A stretch of DNA of 11,116 nt from an uncultured Roseburia sp. (GTDB lineage: Bacteria > Bacillota > Clostridia > Lachnospirales > Lachnospiraceae): the NCBI GenBank assembly GCA_900548205.1, contig URJS01000078.1, forward strand, positions 1-11,116, read 5' to 3'. The notes under the pieces were generated by a model. It searched no databases. It had not been told where the DNA came from and saw only the letters and a list, made by a program, of their open reading frames with translations. Shown in pieces: positions 7,364 through 11,116 of the stretch; position 1 is the stretch's first letter, and every line of letters begins with the position of its first letter. A program made the translations under genes and the position numbers.

Positions 7364-7416
7364 AAAAACAGAGGGACGTTTCACCTGAAAATTTTGTGAA
7401 ACATCCCTCTGTTTTT
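7364..7416. terminator. Two-way terminator between the convergent GH13 and crt genes
   Basis: The arms AAAAACAGAGGGACGTTTCAC (7364-7384 without the last base shown in full elsewhere) and 7396-7416 form a 21-bp stem around an 11-nt loop (7385-7395). There is one irregular pair: C7377 faces A7403. Plus-strand RNA has a C-A mismatch there; minus-strand RNA has a G-U wobble and is therefore fully paired. T runs follow the stem on both strands. It serves the GH13 gene on the plus strand and crt on the minus strand. Confidence 0.9.
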
Positions 7417-7472
7417 ATGTAAGGATGCGAACCGTGGCAGTCACAGAAGCCCGCAAGCAGATACTGCTCTGC

Positions 7473-8276
7473 TTAAAAATCAGTGAGGTTTGCAGCCCTT
7501 CTCTCTAAGAAAGCAGTCATGCCCTCCTTCTTATCGTTGGTAGAGCAGGTAACGCCAAAGAGATTTGCCTCCATCTCCACGGCATTCTTAATATCCATAT
7601 CATAGCCGTTGTTGATGGCTGCCTTTGCAACGGAAACAGCGAAGCTTCCTTTGGAAATGATCTTAGCCGCCATAGCCTTTGCAGTGGGTATCAGCTCCTC
7701 TGTAGAAACGACCTTGTTGACAAGTCCGATGCGATATGCTTCTGCGGCGTCAATGGAATCACAGGTGAAGATCATCTCCTTTGCGCGTCCCATGCCTACT
7801 AAGCGGGCAAGTCTTTGTGTGCCGCCAAAGCCCGGAATGATACCAAGACCTGTTTCCGGCTGTGCAAAGGTAGCGTTTTCGGATGCGATGCGGATGTCAC
7901 ATGCCATAGCGATCTCGCAGCCGCCGCCGAGCGCGAAGCCATTGACTGCGGCGATCGTAACCTGGCGCATGTTCTGCAGCTGGAAGAAAGGTACGGAAGC
8001 CTTCATGCCGAATGCTCTTGCCTCTGCTGCTGAGAAATTCACCATCTCGGAAATATCAGCGCCTGCAACAAAGGATTTAAATTCATTGCCCTTCTTATCC
8101 GGTCCTCCGGTCAGGATGACAACCTTTACATCATCTCTTGCCTCAAGCTCTGTAAGCGCAGTGTGCAGCTCGTCTAAGGTCTCGCTGTTTAATGCGTTAA
8201 GCGCCGCCGGTCTTGAGATTGCGAGAACTGCAATTTCATCTGCAACGTTTAAGGTTAAGTTGTTAAATTCACTCAT
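7473..8276 (-). CDS. crt: Crotonase: short-chain enoyl-CoA hydratase (3-hydroxybutyryl-CoA dehydratase)
   Basis: A 267-residue enoyl-CoA hydratase/isomerase-family enzyme. In butyrate-forming clostridia this type interconverts 3-hydroxybutyryl-CoA and crotonyl-CoA in the cytoplasm. Visible family features are FVAGADISEM (69-78, CoA and oxyanion site), NGFALGGGCEIAMACD (112-127) with Glu121, and FAQPETGLGIIPGFGGTQRL (137-156) with Glu141; the two glutamates are the catalytic pair of true hydratases. A stretch of about six extra residues (GPDKKGNEF, 58-66) precedes the AGADI motif compared with many relatives. The start is the ATG whose complement is at 8274-8276, preceded on its strand by AGGAGGG and an 8-nt spacer; an in-frame ATG seven codons upstream is ahead of this site and unlikely. 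The gene has its own promoter and terminator, so it is monocistronic. Other CoA-dependent hydratase substrates cannot be excluded. Confidence 0.9.
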   Translation of the reverse strand: MSEFNNLTLNVADEIAVLAISRPAALNALNSETLDELHTALTELEARDDVKVVILTGGPDKKGNEFKSFVAGADISEMVNFSAAEARAFGMKASVPFFQLQNMRQVTIAAVNGFALGGGCEIAMACDIRIASENATFAQPETGLGIIPGFGGTQRLARLVGMGRAKEMIFTCDSIDAAEAYRIGLVNKVVSTEELIPTAKAMAAKIISKGSFAVSVAKAAINNGYDMDIKNAVEMEANLFGVTCSTNDKKEGMTAFLERRAANLTDF

Positions 8277-8313
8277 TTTAAAACCCTCCTGAATCAAGTA
8301 AATAGTGGAAAAA

Positions 8314-8331
8314 TTGATAAAAAATTAACAA
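8314..8331 (-). promoter_or_regulatory. Rex-like operator in the crt leader
   Basis: Read on the minus strand the site is TTGTTAATTTTTTATCAA. The Rex consensus known from Gram-positive bacteria is TTGTTAANNNNTTAACAA, so 13 of 14 defined positions match, with the correct four-base centre. It lies 13 bp downstream of the putative -10 box and about 37 bp before the crt start. Bound Rex would be expected to block transcription until NADH rises. This fits crt, since Rex controls butyrate-pathway genes in other clostridia. Site identity is inferred from sequence alone. Confidence 0.75.
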
Positions 8332-8344
8332 TAATGCTATTAAC

Positions 8345-8373
8345 AGAGTACTTCTTTTGGTGGAATTTGTCAA
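8345..8373 (-). promoter_or_regulatory. Promoter of crt
   Basis: On the minus strand a perfect -35 box TTGACA (8368-8373) is followed after 17 bp by TACTCT (8345-8350), a weak -10 with three of six consensus bases. The predicted transcription start falls shortly before the Rex-like site. Confidence 0.6.
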
Positions 8374-8386
8374 TAGATTTTGTGCG

Positions 8387-8399
8387 TTATCTTAGATAA
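8387..8399. repeat. Palindrome TTATCTTAGATAA between the divergent crt and mutY promoters
   Basis: Five-base arms TTATC and GATAA flank a three-base centre. The palindrome lies midway between the two divergent -35 boxes, 13 bp from that of crt and 3 bp from that of mutY. A further GATAA copy is at 8407-8411. It could be an operator, but no known consensus is matched and AT-rich palindromes of this length occur by chance. Confidence 0.3.
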
Positions 8400-8402
8400 T
8401 CA

Positions 8403-8431
8403 TTGAGATAAAAATAGGAATATGATATGCT
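8403..8431 (+). promoter_or_regulatory. Promoter of mutY
   Basis: TTGAGA (8403-8408, five of six -35 bases), a 17-bp spacer and TATGCT (8426-8431, four of six -10 bases). This places the transcript start about 30 nt before the mutY ATG. Confidence 0.55.
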
Positions 8432-8469
8432 GGTGAAAGAAAAACGACAGAAAAGAACAGGGATAAAAA

Positions 8470-9615
8470 ATGCTGGAAACAATGGAATTAAAAGAATTGA
8501 TGCCGCCGCTGCTGGAGTGGTTTACCTCACATGCACGCGTGCTGCCGTGGAGGGAGCTTCCGACGCCCTATCGCGTGTGGGTGTCGGAGATCATGCTGCA
8601 GCAGACAAGAGTGGAGGCGGTCAAGCCGTATTTTGAGCGTTTTACATCAGCGCTGCCGGATGTTTTTTCGCTTGCTGCCTGTCCGGAGGATGCGCTGTTA
8701 AAGCTTTGGGAGGGACTTGGCTATTACAATCGTGTGCGTAATCTGCAAAAGGCGGCGGTGCAGGTAGTGGAGGAATACGGCGGTGTGATCCCGGCGGAGT
8801 ATGACGAGCTGTTAAAGCTCAAGGGAATCGGGCATTATACGGCGGGAGCTGTTGCTTCTATCGCATATGGGCGGTATGTACCGGCGGTAGACGGTAATGT
8901 GCTGCGTATTTTAACGCGTGTGACAGCCGATGATACAGATATTATGAAGCAGTCCTTCCGTACAGTGGTGGAGCGCGCGCTGCTTGCAATGATGAAGGAG
9001 CTGAAAATACCGGATGCTTTAAAGCATCGGCTGCGCGATGGAAATATTCCGGGAGCGCTGAATCAGGCGCTAATGGAGCTTGGCGCAACAGTCTGCGTAC
9101 CAAACGGCGCGCCGTTTTGCGGGGAATGTCCGTGGGAGAGCGTTTGTCTGGCAAAAAAGGAAGGACGCATTGGGGAGCTTCCGGTAAAGAGCAAGGCAAA
9201 GGCGCGAAAAATAGAAGCACGCACCGTACTGATCCTGCGTGACGGGGATAAGGTGGCGATCAAAAAGCGCCCGGATCGTGGACTGCTTGCAGGACTTTAC
9301 GAGCTGCCGAATGTAGAGGGAAAGCTGTCTCAGGAGGAGGTTCTTGGGCTTGTAAAGCAAATGGGGCTGGAACCGGTCCGCATCCAAAGGCTGGCGCCCG
9401 CTAAGCATATTTTTTCGCACATTGAATGGCATATGGATGGCTATGCAGTTTTGCTGGAGGGAGGCTTGCAACAAAAAGGAGAACATCAGCAGCCTTTTAT
9501 TTTTGTTGAGGCAGAGGATGCGAAAGAACGGTATGCAATTCCGTCAGCCTTTGCAGCTTATGCGGGATATATGAATATTCTGCTTGGAAATGAAAGATTT
9601 GAGGGGGAGCAGTGA
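8470..9615 (+). CDS. mutY: Adenine DNA glycosylase MutY
   Basis: MutY removes adenine mispaired with 8-oxoguanine and so prevents G:C to T:A mutations after oxidative damage. The protein has 381 residues. The catalytic domain shows LPWRELPTPYRVWVSEIMLQ (25-44) with catalytic Glu40, the helix-hairpin-helix LKGIGHYTAGAVAS (117-130), and AVDGNVLRI (139-147) with catalytic Asp141. The [4Fe-4S] cysteines are C209, C217, C220 and C226; spacing is C-x7-C-x2-C-x5-C, one residue longer in the first gap than the x6 of E. coli MutY. From about 250 comes the NUDIX-like 8-oxoG recognition domain (TVLILRDGDKVAIKKRP, GLLAGLYELPN), with the FSH loop at 315-317 (HIFSHIEWH). The start ATG 8470 has AGGGA at 8459-8463. 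It is divergent from crt and ends at its own terminator. Identity is secure. Confidence 0.96.
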   Translation: MLETMELKELMPPLLEWFTSHARVLPWRELPTPYRVWVSEIMLQQTRVEAVKPYFERFTSALPDVFSLAACPEDALLKLWEGLGYYNRVRNLQKAAVQVVEEYGGVIPAEYDELLKLKGIGHYTAGAVASIAYGRYVPAVDGNVLRILTRVTADDTDIMKQSFRTVVERALLAMMKELKIPDALKHRLRDGNIPGALNQALMELGATVCVPNGAPFCGECPWESVCLAKKEGRIGELPVKSKAKARKIEARTVLILRDGDKVAIKKRPDRGLLAGLYELPNVEGKLSQEEVLGLVKQMGLEPVRIQRLAPAKHIFSHIEWHMDGYAVLLEGGLQQKGEHQQPFIFVEAEDAKERYAIPSAFAAYAGYMNILLGNERFEGEQ

Positions 9616-9654
9616 AAGACTGCTGCCAGGGTATAAGCGGATAAAGAAAGAGGG

Positions 9655-9679
9655 AGCCGGTGCAGCAGCACCGGCTTTT
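9655..9679 (+). terminator. Rho-independent terminator after mutY
   Basis: A perfect 9-bp GC-rich stem AGCCGGTGC (9655-9663) and GCACCGGCT (9668-9676) around an AGCA loop, followed by TTT to 9679 and then C. The T run is short but the stem is strong. It begins about 40 nt after the mutY stop codon. Confidence 0.85.
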
Positions 9680-9705
9680 CAATATGAAAAAGATTGTATA
9701 AAGGA

Positions 9706-9780
9706 AGTGATAAGAATCACTATTTGTTGGGAGGAACCTTGCTTATAAAAATAAGCAAGGCAACTTGACAAACTGTCAAG
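9706..9780. repeat. Three successive inverted repeats in the mutY-glycosyltransferase gap
   Basis: First: AGTGAT (9706-9711) and ATCACT (9716-9721), 6 bp, 4-nt loop. Second: CCTTGCTTAT (9737-9746) and ATAAGCAAGG (9751-9760), a perfect 10 bp around AAAA. Third: CTTGACA (9764-9770) and TGTCAAG (9774-9780), a perfect 7 bp around AAC. None is followed by a T run, so they are not terminators. Operators, a small structured RNA, or the remnant of a small repeat element are all possible. The rest of the gap (9780-9959) is AT-rich and I see nothing firm in it beyond a 25-codon frame at 9894-9971. Confidence 0.6.
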
Positions 9781-9893
9781 AATGAAAATCTATGAAAAAA
9801 TCTTGCTGTCTCATTTGATAAACATACTATACTTATTAATTATGACCTGCGTGTGCAGAGTTTATTAGAATTTTGTAAATAAAATATGAACAA

Positions 9894-9971
9894 ATGGGAA
9901 TATCTATTCAAAAAGCAGACGCTTTTGATGAAATTAAGAGAATTCTAAGAAAAAGAGTTTTGCGTATGTAA
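9894..9971 (+). CDS. Doubtful small ORF of 25 codons
   Basis: ATG 9894 to TAA 9969-9971 would encode MGISIQKADAFDEIKRILRK and five more residues, a plausible amphipathic basic peptide. There is no ribosome binding site before the ATG, and the end overlaps the -35 region of the following promoter. It is unrecognised. It may be chance or the tail of a decayed gene. Confidence 0.12.
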   Translation: MGISIQKADAFDEIKRILRKRVLRM

Positions 9972-9987
9972 GGAAAATGTGTATAAT
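9960..9987 (+). promoter_or_regulatory. Promoter of the glycosyltransferase gene
   Basis: A perfect -10 box TATAAT (9982-9987) lies 16 bp after TTGCGT (9960-9965), a weak -35. Transcription would start around 9994, so an upstream in-frame ATG at 9998 would leave almost no leader. That supports the later start at 10055. Confidence 0.6.
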
Positions 9988-10054
9988 GTAACCAGTTATG
10001 CGAAAGTGCGCCGGAGAACTGTATGTAAGAGGAGGCGCTACAGAAGGAGAAAAG

Positions 10055-11068
10055 ATGAAGCTACTAACATTTGTGATACCATGCTATAATTCAGAGGCTT
10101 ATATGGAGCATTGTATTCAATCGCTGCTTCCGGGCGGCGAGGACGTTGAGATCCTCGTGGTAAACGACGGGTCTAAGGACCGTACCGGAGAGATTGCGGA
10201 TGAATATGAGCGCAGGTATCCGGGAATTGTCCGGGCGATCCATCAGGAGAACGGAGGACATGGAGAAGCGGTAAATGCCGGGATCCGCAATGCATCGGGA
10301 CTTTACTTTAAGGTAGTGGACAGTGACGACTGGGTAGACGGCGATGCGTACCGAAGGATTTTGGACAAGCTGCGCGAGCTGGCTGGTGGAGAGCGCACGC
10401 TTGATATGCTGATCTCCAATTATGTATATGAAAAGGACGGGGCAAAGCATAAGCGGGTGATCCGCTATAGTGCGCTGCCGAAGGAGAGGGTATTTTCATG
10501 GAAGGACACCGGTCATTTCCGTAAGGGGCAGTATATTTTGATGCATTCCGTTATTTACCGTACCAAGCTTTTGCGGGAATGCGGGCTGGAGCTTCCAAAG
10601 CATACGTTTTATGTCGATAATATTTACGTTTACAAGCCGTTGCCGAATGTGCGGAACATGTATTACATGGATGTGGATTTTTACCGCTATTATATTGGCA
10701 GGGAGGATCAGTCGGTAAACGAAAAGGTGATGATTTCAAGGATTGACCAGCAGATTTATGTCAATAAGCTGATGATCGATGCGTTTGATCTCTGGAAGAT
10801 TCCAAACCGTAAGCTGCGTAGGTATATGTTTAATTATCTGGAGATTATCACAGTCATCTCCACGATCATGCTGATCCGTTCCGGCACGGCGGAAAATCTG
10901 GAGAAAAAGCGCGAGCTGTGGAGATATATCAAGGAAAAGGATATTCGTCTGTTCCATCATCTGCGTACGGGGATTATGGGAAGTACGATGAATCTTCCGG
11001 GAAAGGGCGGCAGAAAAATTTCTGTTGCCGCCTATAAGATTTCTCAAAAGGTTGTTGGATTTAATTGA
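10055..11068 (+). CDS. Family 2 glycosyltransferase
   Basis: An inverting GT-A-fold glycosyltransferase (GT2) that moves a sugar from a nucleotide donor onto an unknown acceptor, probably a cell-surface glycan or lipid-linked sugar. The protein has 337 residues. The N-terminal domain shows LLTFVIPCYNSEAYMEHCI (3-21), LVVNDGSKDRT (34-44, nucleotide binding) and VVDSDDWVD (87-95, metal-binding DxD type). NGGHGEAVNAGIRNASG (66-82) is typical of the family. FYVDNIY (185-191) is at the position of the acceptor-side acidic motif. No clear membrane span or signal peptide is seen; the hydrophobic ITVISTIML (265-273) is short. The start ATG 10055 has AAGGAG at 10044-10049; an in-frame ATG 19 codons upstream (9998) has no ribosome binding site. 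The gene stands alone in the window, so its pathway cannot be deduced. A following gene may begin beyond the window end. Confidence 0.9.
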   Translation: MKLLTFVIPCYNSEAYMEHCIQSLLPGGEDVEILVVNDGSKDRTGEIADEYERRYPGIVRAIHQENGGHGEAVNAGIRNASGLYFKVVDSDDWVDGDAYRRILDKLRELAGGERTLDMLISNYVYEKDGAKHKRVIRYSALPKERVFSWKDTGHFRKGQYILMHSVIYRTKLLRECGLELPKHTFYVDNIYVYKPLPNVRNMYYMDVDFYRYYIGREDQSVNEKVMISRIDQQIYVNKLMIDAFDLWKIPNRKLRRYMFNYLEIITVISTIMLIRSGTAENLEKKRELWRYIKEKDIRLFHHLRTGIMGSTMNLPGKGGRKISVAAYKISQKVVGFN

Positions 11069-11116
11069 GTAGTCTCGGAAACACAATGCATAAAGGATGA
11101 GATTTTTGCATACAGG

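Noticed and set aside
8277..8297. Upstream minus-strand ATG adding seven residues to crt
   Set aside because: The strong AGGAGGG site lies inside this extension and is correctly spaced for the start at 8276.
9823..9829. CATACTA, a perfect sigma-G/F type -10 motif in the gap before the glycosyltransferase
   Set aside because: No GNATR-like -35 box lies at the required distance, and the motif is about 225 nt before the gene, which has a better sigma-A-type promoter.
9998..10054. Upstream ATG adding 19 residues to the glycosyltransferase
   Set aside because: It has no ribosome binding site, lies within a few bases of the predicted transcript start, and the GT2 domain begins right after the ATG at 10055, which has AAGGAG in front.
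11069..11116. Possible start of another gene at the window end (ATG near 11099)
   Set aside because: Only a few codons are visible and no convincing ribosome binding site with correct spacing is seen.

Overview
The window is an ordinary chromosomal stretch of an endospore-forming, anaerobic Clostridia bacterium, most likely of the family Lachnospiraceae. The evidence is a GerA-type spore germinant receptor operon, a crotonase of the butyrate/butyryl-CoA pathway under what looks like a Rex (NADH-responsive) operator, Clostridia-like protein sequences, moderate GC content with AT-rich intergenic regions, and strong AGGAGG-type ribosome binding sites. The family assignment is inference from the translated proteins. 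No RNA gene, insertion sequence, prophage or CRISPR array was seen.

Layout. Bases 1-570 are the 3' part of ispE (isoprenoid precursor synthesis), followed 19 nt later by a GntR/FCD regulator that ends at a clean terminator (1295-1322). Bases 1402-5089 are a spore germination locus with two reading frames: gerA, then one long frame that joins a GerB-type permease to a GerC-type lipoprotein. Bases 5109-7327 are proC (last step of proline synthesis) and a cytoplasmic GH13 amylase-family enzyme, with a sigma-A-like promoter in front and a long two-way terminator (7364-7416) behind. On the minus strand, 7473-8276 is a single-gene crotonase unit (crt). Its upstream region holds a promoter, a Rex-like operator and a palindrome shared with the divergent mutY gene (8470-9615). 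After the mutY terminator comes a roughly 375-nt AT-rich gap with three successive inverted repeats and a promoter, then a GT2 glycosyltransferase (10055-11068). The last 48 nt hold no gene I can support.

Main point of interest. The permease and lipoprotein parts of the germinant receptor, normally separate genes gerB and gerC, are fused in one frame of 691 codons. The junction contains a run of seven G (4099-4105). With six G the permease would stop at a TGA overlapping, as ATGA, an ATG (4148) that has a Shine-Dalgarno-like sequence in front of it and begins a complete lipoprotein signal peptide with a lipobox. The fusion is therefore one base away from a classical overlapping gerB-gerC pair. 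It could be a sequencing or assembly error, a phase-variable tract, a slippage site, or a true fusion that signal peptidase II could cut at its internal lipobox.

The genes do not form one pathway. They are several independent transcription units: isoprenoid synthesis plus a regulator, spore germination, proline plus alpha-glucan metabolism, redox-controlled crotonyl-CoA hydration, oxidative DNA damage repair, and cell-surface or secondary glycosylation.
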